Below are positions 1-9,529 of a DNA stretch of 64,000 bases, in pieces. The DNA comes from Rhizobium sp. JAB6. GTDB taxonomy: Bacteria; Pseudomonadota; Alphaproteobacteria; Rhizobiales; Rhizobiaceae. Below the pieces are notes generated by a model, which was given only the letters and a program-made list of their open reading frames with translations, ran no database searches and was not told where the DNA came from. Position numbers and translations under genes: made by a program. The stretch spans positions 682,001-746,000 of the forward strand of contig NZ_PYJQ01000009.1 in NCBI RefSeq assembly GCF_003024605.1, in the 5' to 3' direction. Position 1 is the stretch's first letter, and the number at the start of each line of letters is the position of its first letter.

Positions 1-68
1 AAAGGACCGGTTTCGGATGCAGCCTGCTGCATGCGTTCAAGGTAGGTAATCAGCCGATCCACGCTCAT
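1..68 (-). CDS. Unknown protein, N-terminal fragment (runs off the window start)
   Basis: Only the first 22 codons are visible, starting at an ATG at 68 with an AAAGGAAG ribosome-binding site upstream. The peptide begins MSVDRLITYLERMQQ and looks like an amphipathic helix. It faintly resembles the first helix of HepT/DUF86-type proteins, but too little is visible to call a family. It points the same way as uraD but lies about 230 bp beyond it, so shared transcription is possible, not shown. Confidence 0.35.
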   Translation of the reverse strand, partial: MSVDRLITYLERMQQAASETGP

Positions 69-296
69 GCCGGCTTCCTTTCGCCGGCAACACCCGTTTC
101 CGTTACGATGACGCGCCTCTTGGCGTCACCAATCATCCGTCCGCTTCTATCTCTGTCCAATTCTTTCCGTGGCCCCATGGCTCAGTATCCCGCCGGGGGA
201 TACTAGGCCATGAGTGAACCGAAAAACAGCGCATACATCAACGGGAAAACCCGCGCAGGGACAGACGCAGCAAGGATGCAGCCCAGAGGCCGAGCG

Positions 297-794
297 TCAG
301 GCTTCCGGCAGCATGGATTGTAGCCGCAGCAGAGCGATCTTTTCGACCTGCGCCGCCGCAGTCGCTAACTCCGCATCCCTGCCATTGTTTATCCGCGTTT
401 CGAAGGCGGCGAGAATATCGTCCTTGCCGAGTCCCTTGACCGCGATGATGAAGGGAAAGCCGAATTTCGTCACATAGGCGGCGTTGAGTTCGGTGAACCG
501 GGCGTGCTCCTCCGGGCTCAGCCGATCGAGCCCGGCACCGGCCTGCTCCTTGCGGCTATCCTCGGTCAGCTGGCCGGCAATCGCAAGGCGCCCGGCAAGA
601 TCGGGGTGCGCCCGCAGCACGCCAAGTCGTTCCGCCTCGTTGGCTGCGCGGAAGGCCCGCACCAGCGCGGCATGCACGCCGCCGGAGGTCAACGGCTCAG
701 CAATGGCGCCCTGATCGTAGGCGCGTTCGGCAACGAAGGGCGAATGTTCGAAGACGCCGCCGAAGCGGCTAACAAAATCATCCCGCGAGATCAT
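297..794 (-). CDS. uraD: OHCU decarboxylase UraD
   Basis: Predicted 2-oxo-4-hydroxy-4-carboxy-5-ureidoimidazoline decarboxylase, which converts OHCU to S-allantoin in cytoplasmic urate breakdown. The 165-residue product has the usual family length and carries the RAHPDLAG segment, whose His is the family catalytic residue, followed by a C-terminal FPFIIAVKG stretch. I chose the ATG at 794 because it gives the typical MISRDDFVSRFGG start. The frame stays open further upstream, but that extension only shadows puuE. The start lies one base after the puuE stop, so the two genes are probably translationally coupled. The missing urate oxidase and HIU hydrolase must be elsewhere. Confidence 0.93.
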   Translation of the reverse strand: MISRDDFVSRFGGVFEHSPFVAERAYDQGAIAEPLTSGGVHAALVRAFRAANEAERLGVLRAHPDLAGRLAIAGQLTEDSRKEQAGAGLDRLSPEEHARFTELNAAYVTKFGFPFIIAVKGLGKDDILAAFETRINNGRDAELATAAAQVEKIALLRLQSMLPEA

Positions 795-795
795 G

Positions 796-1719
796 TTAGC
801 GCGCGCCCCCGGGAAGATGATTCTCATACCAGTGGTTGGCGATTTCAATGCGCCTTGGAATCCAGACCTTGTCATGCTTCTGCACATATTCGATGAACCG
901 ACGCAGCGCCGCGGCGCGGCCGGGGCGGCCGACGAGACGGCAATGCAAGCCCACGGACATCATCTTGGGACTGCCCTGCTTGCCCTCTTCATAGAGCGTG
1001 TCGAAGGCATCCTTGAGATAGGTGAAGAACTGATCGCCGGAATTGAAGCCCTGCGGCGTCGCAAAGCGCATGTCGTTGGTCTCAAGCGTATAGGGGATGA
1101 TCAGGAACGGCTTGCCGTTCAGACCATCGACCCAGAAAGGCAGATCGTCGGCGTAGGAATCGGAGGAATAGAGGAAGCCTCCCTCCTCCATGACGAGCCG
1201 TAGCGTATTGTCCGAGGGCTTGCCTTGATACAGGCCGTAAGGCCGCTCACCGGTAAGCTCGGTATGCAGCCGCACGGCCTCGAGGATATGCTTGCGCTCG
1301 AGATCCTCGGAAAAATCCTTGTATTCCAGCCAGCGGTAACCATGGCTCGCAATCTCCCAGCCCGCTTCCTTCATGGCGGCAACCGCTTCCGGATTGCGCG
1401 CCATCGCAAGCGTTACGCCATAGACGGTCGCCTGAACCTTGAGTTCGGTGAACATGCGCCACAGCCGCCAGAAGCCGGCGCGCGCACCATATTCGTAGAT
1501 CGATTCCATGTTGAGATTGCGCTGGTTCGGCCAGGAGGCTGCGCCGACGATCTCGGACAGCAGGTTTTCCGATCCGGGATCGCCGTCGAGAATGCAGCTT
1601 TCCCCGCCCTCTTCATAGTTGATCACGAACTGCACCGCGATGCGGGCGTCACCCGGCCATTTGGGATCAGGCGTGTTGCGGCCGTAGCCGATGAGATTAC
1701 GGGGATAGATTTCCGACAT
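796..1719 (-). CDS. puuE: Allantoinase PuuE (polysaccharide-deacetylase type)
   Basis: 307-residue cytosolic allantoinase of the NodB/polysaccharide deacetylase fold, hydrolysing allantoin to allantoate. It is unrelated to the metal-dependent amidohydrolase allantoinases. The N-terminal YGRNTPDPKWPGDARIAVQF segment, NYEEGGE, the EIASHGYRW motif and a C-terminal region with GLHCRLVGRPGR are characteristic of PuuE. It is the first gene of a tight pair with uraD, whose ATG begins one base after this stop codon. The 117-bp gap to the next gene probably holds the promoter. The assignment to purine catabolism rests on family plus partner. Confidence 0.95.
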   Translation of the reverse strand: MSEIYPRNLIGYGRNTPDPKWPGDARIAVQFVINYEEGGESCILDGDPGSENLLSEIVGAASWPNQRNLNMESIYEYGARAGFWRLWRMFTELKVQATVYGVTLAMARNPEAVAAMKEAGWEIASHGYRWLEYKDFSEDLERKHILEAVRLHTELTGERPYGLYQGKPSDNTLRLVMEEGGFLYSSDSYADDLPFWVDGLNGKPFLIIPYTLETNDMRFATPQGFNSGDQFFTYLKDAFDTLYEEGKQGSPKMMSVGLHCRLVGRPGRAAALRRFIEYVQKHDKVWIPRRIEIANHWYENHLPGGAR

Positions 1720-1836
1720 TGAAGCACCTTCTCTGATCGCGGAACGGTAGCATCCGCGCCGCGAAAGTCGAGACGGAAAATGGGAAAATCACTTTCGCTT
1801 CAAAGCGAGGTATTGGCGTGAACGCCATTCGCTAAT

Positions 1837-2544
1837 CTAGGCGATCTTGCGGGCGCTGACCTTTCCCATCGGATGCAGCGAGTGCACCCGAAAAGGACCG
1901 CCAGCGCCTTCTTCCATCATGAGCGCGATATTGGAAACGGGGATGGGCGCAGCCAAGGCAGGCTCGAAGAAATCGCGCAGCGCGCGCTCGATGCGCGCCA
2001 TGTCGCCGGGGCTTACCGTACCCGTCAGCATCATCTGGAAGCGGAATTCGTCCATGACATGCGGATGGCCCCAGCGATGCAGATTGGCGAATTGCGTCGC
2101 CGACAGGCCGTCCGGATCGATGCGCTCTATTTCCGCTTCGCTCAAAGGAGCCCGGTATTGATCGAAGGTCTGCACCAGCGATGCCGCCAGAAAATGCATC
2201 TGCTGGCTTGGTGCGGAGGGAACGAGGCCCAGCGCACCGCCGAGCCGCGCGACCTCCAGCCTCGGTATTTCGAAGGGCGCCACCGTGCCGGAGAACCGCA
2301 TCAGGTCGCGCAGCAGCCCTGCCTCGGTCATGTCTTCGGCCAGCCGGAACGGCGCCTTGAGCATTCCCATGAAGCCATAGCGGCGCGGGACTGCGGTGTA
2401 GAAGGCGATTTCATGGATACCAAGTCCACGGACTGCCGGCGGGTCCACCATCTCGCCGGAATAGACGTTGCGGCCGAGCCAATTCGCCGCCACAAGCGTC
2501 AGCGGATCGCTCGCAGACGGCGTGAAGCAAATGGCATAGCGCAT
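1837..2544 (-). CDS. DUF1045 protein (putative 2H-type phosphoesterase)
   Basis: 235-residue cytoplasmic protein starting MRYAICFTP at 2544, with a near-perfect GGAGGAG ribosome-binding site. The beginning and the MHFLAASLVQTFDQYRAPLS and HPHVMDEFRFQMMLTG segments match the DUF1045 family, which is distantly related to 2H phosphoesterases. Its members are often annotated as phosphonate-metabolism proteins because some sit in phn clusters. No phn gene is nearby. The same direction as puuE-uraD suggests a link to purine catabolism, but there is a 117-bp gap and the role is unknown. Confidence 0.8.
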   Translation of the reverse strand: MRYAICFTPSASDPLTLVAANWLGRNVYSGEMVDPPAVRGLGIHEIAFYTAVPRRYGFMGMLKAPFRLAEDMTEAGLLRDLMRFSGTVAPFEIPRLEVARLGGALGLVPSAPSQQMHFLAASLVQTFDQYRAPLSEAEIERIDPDGLSATQFANLHRWGHPHVMDEFRFQMMLTGTVSPGDMARIERALRDFFEPALAAPIPVSNIALMMEEGAGGPFRVHSLHPMGKVSARKIA

Positions 2545-2660
2545 GAAATCTCCTCCAGGGCGTGACATCAGGCAGATGGAACCGGCACCGATGGCCAAGG
2601 AGATAGGTGATTTGCGTGACAGATTGACGACCCGGAAGAGGTCTGAACTCACCTTTTATG

Positions 2661-3833
2661 TTATATGACTGAAATATGACTTGCTAAAGTGAAACTCTGC
2701 GGCAAGTCGAAGCGACCGGGGACGCCCACCGCCTCACGCACGGCCGCCTCCGCCAGTCGATGCGCCAAACCAAAACTCACCTTGAAGCCACCGGTCAGGG
2801 CAATCAGCGAGGGATGATCGGGATGCGCGCCCACCATCGGATCACGATCCACGGCCTTCGGACGTAGGCCCGCCCAACGCTCAACGACTTCCGCGCCGGC
2901 GAGTACCGGCGCCATGGCGCGCGCCGCGTCGAGCAGATCATCGAGCTGCCCGTCCGTCGATAAGGGATCGTCAAATCGGTTCTCGCTCGTGCTGCCGACC
3001 GCAACCAATCCATTCTCATGCGGCACGATGTAGAGACCATCCCGAAAGATAACCGGCATGCCACCGTCGATATCCGCCTTCAGCATCGCCGCCTGCCCCT
3101 TGACCGGCTGACCGAGCGAGGCTTTGCGATTGTCCGTCAGCGCGTCAAGAATGGGGAACGAACGGTAGCCGGCGGCAAGAATGCAGTGCCCGAAGCGGAT
3201 GTCGCCTTGATTCGTGCGTGCCAGCCCCTTGTCCGGATCGATGCTGCCGACGGCAACGCCCTCGGCGAGCCGGACATCCCCTGCCCCAGCCAGAGACCTG
3301 CAAAGCACCTCCAGCAGGGCCCTCGGCGCGACGCGGGCCGCCAGGGTATCGTGGACAAATCCGCTTTCGGCAAGGGACGGCTCGATCCAGCCTTCGACGG
3401 GCGCCGCATCGAGCACGTGCCAATGAAACTGCCGATCCCGATGCCGCCAATGCACCTCCGCATCTTGGGAATGGCCAAGGGCGATCTGCCTCAAATGCGG
3501 CTTCGGCAGCGGAATCAACCGGCCCGCGCGGCGATAACCGGCTGAAAGCCCGGTCTCCGCCTCCATGACAGCAATTTCCTCTTCCAGCGCGACAAGCGCG
3601 TCGAACTGAAACTGCTTCTTGTCCGACCATTTGTCCGGCATGTGCGGCATCAGCGCGCCGAGCAGACCGCCGCTCGCCCCTTGCCCAAAGCGGCCGCCTT
3701 CGACAAGCAATGTCCGGATACCAAGACGCTCGGCATGAACGGCGGCCCATAGCCCCATGATCCCGCCCCCAACAATCAGCAGATCGACGGACGATTGACC
3801 GGCGCGGCTTGGAGGATTATCGGCTCTTTCCAT
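2661..3833 (-). CDS. FAD-dependent oxidoreductase, probable MnmC oxidase-domain counterpart
   Basis: 390-residue DAO-superfamily flavoprotein. A dinucleotide-binding motif (LLIVGGGIMGLWAA) begins near residue 18, followed by a GASGGLLGALMPHMPDKW segment that parallels the GASG...GALYP stretch of the MnmC FAD domain. The C-terminal WAGLRPKAVDRDPMVG region is typical of the family. In enterobacteria this domain is fused to the MnmD methyltransferase and makes nm5(s2)U34 from cmnm5(s2)U34 in tRNA. Here the two are separate and divergent. The ATG at 3833-3831 overlaps the ATG of mnmD in a CATG; a TTG further up (3875) is possible. The tRNA role is inferred from the neighbour. Confidence 0.75.
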   Translation of the reverse strand: MERADNPPSRAGQSSVDLLIVGGGIMGLWAAVHAERLGIRTLLVEGGRFGQGASGGLLGALMPHMPDKWSDKKQFQFDALVALEEEIAVMEAETGLSAGYRRAGRLIPLPKPHLRQIALGHSQDAEVHWRHRDRQFHWHVLDAAPVEGWIEPSLAESGFVHDTLAARVAPRALLEVLCRSLAGAGDVRLAEGVAVGSIDPDKGLARTNQGDIRFGHCILAAGYRSFPILDALTDNRKASLGQPVKGQAAMLKADIDGGMPVIFRDGLYIVPHENGLVAVGSTSENRFDDPLSTDGQLDDLLDAARAMAPVLAGAEVVERWAGLRPKAVDRDPMVGAHPDHPSLIALTGGFKVSFGLAHRLAEAAVREAVGVPGRFDLPQSFTLASHISVI

Positions 3834-4566
3834 GACAGATCCAGTTTCCGATCGGACCGAGGCGTCCGAAACCAATGCGGCAAGCCCGGAGCTCGAATGG
3901 CGCGACGGCGATATGCCCTATTCGACCGCATTTGGCGACCATTTTTATTGCCAGACGGACGGCCGGCTGGAATGCGGCCATGTCTTCCTGGCCGGCAATG
4001 GACTGCCTGCCCGCTGGCAGGGACGGCAGGATTTCCTCGTCGGCGAACTCGGCTTCGGCACCGGCCTGAATTTCTGCGAGACCTGGCGCCGATGGCGAGA
4101 GTCGGCCGTTTCGGCTTCGACCCTGCACTTCATGTCCTTCGAACTCTATCCCATGCGGGCCGATGAAATCGACCGCGCGCTGTCGCACTGGCTTGAAATT
4201 GACAGCGAGCGACAGGCGCTTGTCGCGACTTGGCCGAGCCATCCCGAGGGTGTCGTATCGCTGAGGCTAGATGCAAATACGCGCCTCAGCGTCGTCTGCG
4301 GCCCGGCTCTCGAAGGTGTCAGCCGCGCCGAACAGGGCTTTGATGCCTGGTATCTCGACGGTTTCGCACCCTCCCGCAATGCCGACATGTGGTCACCGGA
4401 ACTGATGCAGGCACTCCACGACAAGACGGTTCCGAACGGCACCTTCGCCACTTACGCGGCCGCCGGCTTCGTGAGGCGAAACCTGCAGGCGGCGGGATTT
4501 ATCGTGGAACGGCGCAAGGGCTTTGCCGGCAAGCGCGAAATGCTCTGCGGCATAAAGCCGGCCTGA
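3832..4566 (+). CDS. mnmD: tRNA (mnm5s2U34)-methyltransferase MnmD
   Basis: 244-residue SAM-dependent methyltransferase of the MnmD/MnmC2 family, expected to methylate nm5(s2)U34 in the wobble position of certain tRNAs. Diagnostic segments are WRDGDMPYS near residue 23, the SAM-binding GELGFGTGLNF around 71, WYLDGFAPSRNADMWSPEL around 167 and a C-terminal GKREMLCG. It is a stand-alone protein here, without the FAD domain found in E. coli MnmC. The divergent FAD oxidoreductase, sharing the start CATG, is the obvious partner. There is no strong ribosome-binding site: a GGAGG lies 16 bases upstream, too far to be ideal. Confidence 0.92.
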   Translation: MTDPVSDRTEASETNAASPELEWRDGDMPYSTAFGDHFYCQTDGRLECGHVFLAGNGLPARWQGRQDFLVGELGFGTGLNFCETWRRWRESAVSASTLHFMSFELYPMRADEIDRALSHWLEIDSERQALVATWPSHPEGVVSLRLDANTRLSVVCGPALEGVSRAEQGFDAWYLDGFAPSRNADMWSPELMQALHDKTVPNGTFATYAAAGFVRRNLQAAGFIVERRKGFAGKREMLCGIKPA

Positions 4567-4611
4567 AGCCGGAGCTGATGTGCCGGGTCAGGCGGCAACC
4601 ATCGCGAGGGC

Positions 4612-5547
4612 TCAAATGAGCTCGCCAAGATGCTGGCGAACCCACTTGGCCTCTTCCGAGGCCGTCCGCCGGAAGTACCGTTTGAAATCCCGGCTGAAAT
4701 GGGCGGCACTGGCATAGCCGACCGATGCCGCCACCTCCGCAATCGTCCCTCTTTGACGCGCAATCATCAACCGTGCCTCGTGAAGCCGCAGCGCCTTTAC
4801 ATATTGGATAGGAGTGCTGCCCGTTAGGGCTTTGAAATGGACGTGGTAGGAGGGAACGCTCATCCCCGCCTCACGCGCCAGCGCGGCAACTGAAATTTCG
4901 GAATTGTAGGTTTCACGTAATCGCGCCAGGCTTCGCACGATCTTCCCGGACAAGCCCTGCTGTCGAAGAGCTGAGATCACCGCTCCGCCCTGCGGGCCAA
5001 CGAGAACCCGGTAATGCAGCTCGCGCAGGATGCCTGCTCCCAAAACCGCAAGCTCGACAGGATCACGCAGTGCCCGCAGCAGGCGCAGCACGACATCTTC
5101 GATCATCGGCTCCATCCTGCTCGATATCAGGCTTCTCACTTTGCCGGCCCTTGGCTCCGGCTGTCTCGCCCCCACCTCAGAGGCGATCTCGGCAGCAAGA
5201 AGCATGTCGAACTCGAGATAAACGGCAAGCAAAGGGCGTTCTGAGCTGGCTGAGGATTCCATCCGGAACGGAACGGGCACCGATACGGCCAGATAATGCT
5301 CCTCATTGTAAAGATAGATCTCACCGTCCAGCATGCCCTGCTTTTGGCCTTGCAGGACGAAAACCGCGCCCGGCTTGTAGAGCACCGGGACGTCGTGAAG
5401 GACCGCTTCGGTCCTGAGAATGCGGACACCGGCAAGCGCCGTTGAATTGTATCCCTGGCTGGGAGCAAGAAGGCCCGCCAGTTCCACCAATTCCCGGCGC
5501 TTTGACCCCTTGTCGGTGTGGTTCATAGGATTTGGCAAGATATTCAT
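4612..5547 (-). CDS. AraC family transcriptional regulator (AraC_N type)
   Basis: 311-residue regulator. Residues 1-200 form the AraC_N-type sensor domain (AVFVLQGQKQGMLDGEIYLY and SVPVPFRMESS are typical). Residues about 210-305 contain two helix-turn-helix units, with AREAGMSVPSYHVHFKALTG and EVAASVGYASAAHFSRDFKRYF. This subclass usually sits beside oxidoreductase genes that it controls. The divergent SDR starting 76 bp away is the likely target. No clear ribosome-binding site; ATGs at 5547 and 5526 are both possible starts. Confidence 0.9.
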   Translation of the reverse strand: MNILPNPMNHTDKGSKRRELVELAGLLAPSQGYNSTALAGVRILRTEAVLHDVPVLYKPGAVFVLQGQKQGMLDGEIYLYNEEHYLAVSVPVPFRMESSASSERPLLAVYLEFDMLLAAEIASEVGARQPEPRAGKVRSLISSRMEPMIEDVVLRLLRALRDPVELAVLGAGILRELHYRVLVGPQGGAVISALRQQGLSGKIVRSLARLRETYNSEISVAALAREAGMSVPSYHVHFKALTGSTPIQYVKALRLHEARLMIARQRGTIAEVAASVGYASAAHFSRDFKRYFRRTASEEAKWVRQHLGELI

Positions 5548-5623
5548 AATTTTTGCAATCGCCGGGGATGATTTCGAAGATTATCAGTCATGACTATCGA
5601 GCAATCAAGACGAGATATCGATC

Positions 5624-6451
5624 ATGTCACAGAAGACTTTTTTCATCACCGGAACGAATTCCGGCTTCGGTTTTGCAATCGCAGCCGCCGCGATCCGGAA
5701 GGGCCATAAGGTTATTGGCACCGTCCGCTCGGAACAGTCGCGGGCAGGCCTGGCGGAGCGCTTGCCGGCAGTGCGATCCGTCCTATGCGATGTAACGGAG
5801 TTCGACCGGATAGCCGACGTCGTTCGACAGGCGGAAGAAGATCATGGACCTGTCGACGTGCTGATCAACAATGCCGGCTACGGCCACGAGGGAATTCTTG
5901 AAGAGTCGCCTATCGAGGAAATGCGCCGCCAGTTCGACGTGAATGTTTTCGGCGCCGTTGCGGTCGCAAAAGCCTTCCTGCCGCGCTTCCGCCAAAGGCG
6001 CAGCGGCTTCATCGTCAACGTCACCTCCATGGGCGGCATGATCACCATGCCCGGCATCGCTTATTATTGCGGAAGCAAATTCGCGCTTCAGGGCATCTCG
6101 GAGGTCATGCGAGCGGAGATGGCGCCATTCGGCGTTCGGGTGACCGCCCTTTGCCCCGGCTCCTTCCGGACCGACTGGGCCGGGCGCTCGATGGTCCGAA
6201 CCGAACGATCGATCGCGGATTATGACGCATTGTTCGATCCGATCCGGCAGGCGCGGCAATCCAAAAGCGGCAAGCAACTTGGCAATCCGGACAAGCTTGC
6301 GACGGCCGTTCTGGACCTGATCGAATCCGACGCCCCTCCGCCGCAGCTCCTGCTTGGCAGCGATGCCCTTGCACTCGTGACGGACAGGATCGAGCGTCTC
6401 AAGCAGGAGATCGAAGCTTGGAAAACCGTTACCGTTTCCACCGATGGCTGA
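5624..6451 (+). CDS. Short-chain dehydrogenase/reductase
   Basis: 275-residue classical SDR. The NAD(P)-binding TGTNSGFGFAIA motif begins near residue 9, NNAGYG is near 87, and the catalytic Ser (NVTSMGG) and YYCGSKFALQG (YxxxK) follow. The long C-terminus with LLLGSDAL resembles the subgroup annotated as oxidoreductases of unknown substrate next to AraC_N regulators. It is transcribed away from the AraC gene, which probably controls it. The substrate cannot be told from sequence. The next gene is convergent, so this is probably a single-gene unit. Confidence 0.9.
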   Translation: MSQKTFFITGTNSGFGFAIAAAAIRKGHKVIGTVRSEQSRAGLAERLPAVRSVLCDVTEFDRIADVVRQAEEDHGPVDVLINNAGYGHEGILEESPIEEMRRQFDVNVFGAVAVAKAFLPRFRQRRSGFIVNVTSMGGMITMPGIAYYCGSKFALQGISEVMRAEMAPFGVRVTALCPGSFRTDWAGRSMVRTERSIADYDALFDPIRQARQSKSGKQLGNPDKLATAVLDLIESDAPPPQLLLGSDALALVTDRIERLKQEIEAWKTVTVSTDG

Positions 6452-6500
6452 TCGCCGCGACGGTTGGCAGCCAGTCACGCGTATGGGTCTGGATTGGACC

Positions 6501-9314
6501 CTAGTTCTTCGAGCGATCGGCCACGAGAGCGGTATCGCCCAGATAGCGCCGGATCTTCGTTTCGAGAAGTTCGGGGCTGATCGGCTTGGACATGCAATCG
6601 TCCATGCCAGAGCGCGTGCACATGATGCGATCGACATCCAGCGCCTGCGCCGTCACCCCGACGATGGGCACATGCCAACCCTCCCCGGCCTGGGCCTCGA
6701 ACTGCCGGATCATGCGGGTCGCCTGATGACCATTCATGACCGGCATGGACACATCCATGAGGATCAGCGACGGCCGTAGCTGGCGCCATGCGTCCACGGC
6801 CGCCTGGCCATTCTCCACAACGAGGAATCGTAGGGCGGTCGCCTGCAGGATCTGCGTGAAGACGATCTGGTTCACCTCGTTATCCTCGGCCACGAGGACG
6901 TCGATGGCATTGCCGGCTTCGGCGGATACCATCTGATCGACCGCCTCAATTGCTGCTGCCGCCTCGGTCGCCACCGGTAGCGGCAGCTCCGCGGATCCCG
7001 ATTGTCCGGCCATTTTCTTCCGCCGCGATGTACGGACAACATCGATGATCGTGCTGCGCAACACATTGGCCCGCACGGGCTTCATGAGATGCGCCTGACC
7101 ATTGACGGCGACAAACTCCTTATCGCTGCCCGCGACGCCCATCGACGTGAGAAACACGATGGGAAGTGCCTCGAAACGCGGATCGGCGCGCAATGCGCTC
7201 GCGATCTGATAGCCGTTCATGCCGGGCATGCTGTAGTCGACGATGATCGCATCGACCGATACACCCATATCGAAAGCAGCATTCAGAATGGCGAGCGCGG
7301 TCCTGCCATCTTCGGCGACATGCCCGTCGAAGCCCCATTGCAGCAACTGTTCGGTCAAGATGCGCCGATGGATAGCATCGTCTTCCACGATCAGAACTCG
7401 GGCATCCCTCACATTGGCCGGCAGCTCGGCGATTTTGCCGCGCGGCGCGACCAGCGGCACCGCTAGATGGACGGTGAAAACCGATCCCCTGCCCCATTCG
7501 CTCTCCACCGACAGCGAACCGCCGAAAAGATCGACGAGGCCGGCAGTAATAGCGAGACCAAGACCCGAACCTTCAAGCCGCCGCGCAAAGGACGAATCCG
7601 CCAGCGAGAATTTGTCGAAGATCGTATCGAGCTTTTCTTTGGGAATGCCGATCCCGGTGTCTTCGATCCGCAGCATCAGCAATATATTGTCATCTGGTGC
7701 CGGCTGGCTGTCCAGCTCCACCAGCACATGACCGCGCTCGGTGAACTTGATCGCATTGCCGACGAGATTGGTCACGATCTGTCGAAAACGGCCGGCATCG
7801 CCGAGTACCGCCGCCGGCACGCCGGGAGCGATGCGCACCATCAGCTCGATATTCTTTTCCGACGCGGCAGCTGCCAGCAAGGTCGCAACGTCTTCGACAG
7901 CCTCGGCGGGATCGAATGCCATCTTGCGCAGATGCATTTCGCCGGTATCGATGCGGGAAAAGTCGAGAATGTCGTTGATGATGGTCAGTAGCGCATTGCC
8001 CGACTTGACGATGATATCGACGAAAGTCTTCTGCCGCGCATCGAGATCGGTCTTGCCAAGCAACTCCGCCATGCCAAGAACGCCGTTCATCGGCGTGCGG
8101 ATTTCATGGCTCATATGGGTCAGGAATTCGGATTTCGCCCGGTCCGCGGCATTGCTGCGCGCCAGGAGCAGCTGCAAATCCGCCTCGCGTCCCTTCATCT
8201 CGGTGACATCGGTCAGGGCCACGGTCCAGCGGCGATGCTCGCCAATGGCGGCGTCTAGCTGCATCCAGCGATCGCCCTTGATCTGGAAGACGCAGGAGAT
8301 CGGCTTGCCGGCAACGACGCTTTCCCCCCAAGATGCCCGCACAGCCTCGGCATCCTCGCCGAAGTCGCCGCGTTGCGCACAATAATCGAACGCCGCAGAC
8401 CAGTCTTTGCCGACCTCCAGAAGTTCGGCCGGCAGCTTCAGCATGTCCTTGAGCCGGTCGTTGGCCAGCATGATCGTACCGTCCTGAACGATCAGCAGGC
8501 CTTGGGACATGGCCTTCATGGCGTCGGCCATCAGCTCGCCCAGGCGCTCCAACGCCAGCCTGGCCTCGGTGATCTCACGGAATTGCTGTTTGACGGCGGA
8601 AACATCCGTGTAGGACATCAGCGTCCGCCCATTGGCAATGCGGCGCGCATCGATGATGACGGATTTGCCGTCGGCAAAATTCACTTCTGTCTGCAGATGC
8701 CCGCCCGCCTTGCGCAGTGCTGCCAGGCGCGCCTGATAGATGTCGTCGACGCTACGATCGTCCGAGCCGAAGCGCGCCAGTTCATAGTGCTTGGCGATGA
8801 GATCCCGATAGGGGCGCCCTTCGAAGCGCTCATCCTTCGAGAATTCGAAAATGTCATAGAAGGCGTCATTCACATATTCGACAACGTAGCCGCTGTCGTG
8901 GATCAGGACGCCGATCGGCATCGAGCGAAGAATATTGTCGAGATCCTGATGCAATCCTCTGGCAGGCGCTTCGAGAAACATGCCGAAAATATAGACGCGG
9001 TCTTCCGAAGGGGAAAAACTCTCGATCTGGATGCGCGAACGCTCACGGCCCGATGCGTCGAAGCAGAGTGCCACCTCTTCCGAACCGAAGACCAATGCGC
9101 GGCGCTCCCTGTCTTCCCTGTCGGCGCTCTCGCCCGCATCGAGAAGATCACGGCTGCGATTGCCGATGAAATCGGAAATATCGCGCCCGAAAAACCGCGC
9201 ATAGGCATCGTTGACGGCAACATAACGAAGCTCGCTGTTCTTGATGTAGGCGGGCCTGTCCAGACTGGCGATCCGACGGCACACTATGTCGAGCAGTTCA
9301 CCGTCCACGGTCAA
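6501..9314 (-). CDS. Hybrid sensor histidine kinase with PAS domains and two receivers
   Basis: 937-residue cytoplasmic hybrid kinase with no membrane segment. Order: three PAS-like modules (about 10-115, 125-245, 260-370); HisKA with FLTHMSHEIRTPMNG near 400 carrying the phospho-His; HATPase with LVGNAIKFTERG, DTGIGIP and GSGLGLAI (about 500-620); a receiver with VDYSMPGMNG (about 635-755); a second receiver with LMDVSMPVMNG (about 805-930). There is no HPt domain, so onward transfer needs a separate protein. The start is not ATG: TTG at 9314, preceded by AGAGAGG, is best, with GTG at 9308 as alternative. The ligand is unknown and no cognate regulator is adjacent. Confidence 0.92.
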   Translation of the reverse strand: MTVDGELLDIVCRRIASLDRPAYIKNSELRYVAVNDAYARFFGRDISDFIGNRSRDLLDAGESADREDRERRALVFGSEEVALCFDASGRERSRIQIESFSPSEDRVYIFGMFLEAPARGLHQDLDNILRSMPIGVLIHDSGYVVEYVNDAFYDIFEFSKDERFEGRPYRDLIAKHYELARFGSDDRSVDDIYQARLAALRKAGGHLQTEVNFADGKSVIIDARRIANGRTLMSYTDVSAVKQQFREITEARLALERLGELMADAMKAMSQGLLIVQDGTIMLANDRLKDMLKLPAELLEVGKDWSAAFDYCAQRGDFGEDAEAVRASWGESVVAGKPISCVFQIKGDRWMQLDAAIGEHRRWTVALTDVTEMKGREADLQLLLARSNAADRAKSEFLTHMSHEIRTPMNGVLGMAELLGKTDLDARQKTFVDIIVKSGNALLTIINDILDFSRIDTGEMHLRKMAFDPAEAVEDVATLLAAAASEKNIELMVRIAPGVPAAVLGDAGRFRQIVTNLVGNAIKFTERGHVLVELDSQPAPDDNILLMLRIEDTGIGIPKEKLDTIFDKFSLADSSFARRLEGSGLGLAITAGLVDLFGGSLSVESEWGRGSVFTVHLAVPLVAPRGKIAELPANVRDARVLIVEDDAIHRRILTEQLLQWGFDGHVAEDGRTALAILNAAFDMGVSVDAIIVDYSMPGMNGYQIASALRADPRFEALPIVFLTSMGVAGSDKEFVAVNGQAHLMKPVRANVLRSTIIDVVRTSRRKKMAGQSGSAELPLPVATEAAAAIEAVDQMVSAEAGNAIDVLVAEDNEVNQIVFTQILQATALRFLVVENGQAAVDAWRQLRPSLILMDVSMPVMNGHQATRMIRQFEAQAGEGWHVPIVGVTAQALDVDRIMCTRSGMDDCMSKPISPELLETKIRRYLGDTALVADRSKN

Positions 9315-9529
9315 ACGGAGCCTCTCTTTTCACCGCGCATGATAGTTCATGAAACGACGCTCTAGCACAAATGGCTTTAACAAAGCCTTAACCATGTTGA
9401 CCGTCGCGCCGACGTCGCGTTCAGACCATGGACTGTTCTATAACGGTCATGCCTTGGTCGCAAACGACGGCGGCACACCGAAGGAAACTCTGCCAAGAAT
9501 CCGTCGATGGATCATTGGGAGCGAGCGCC

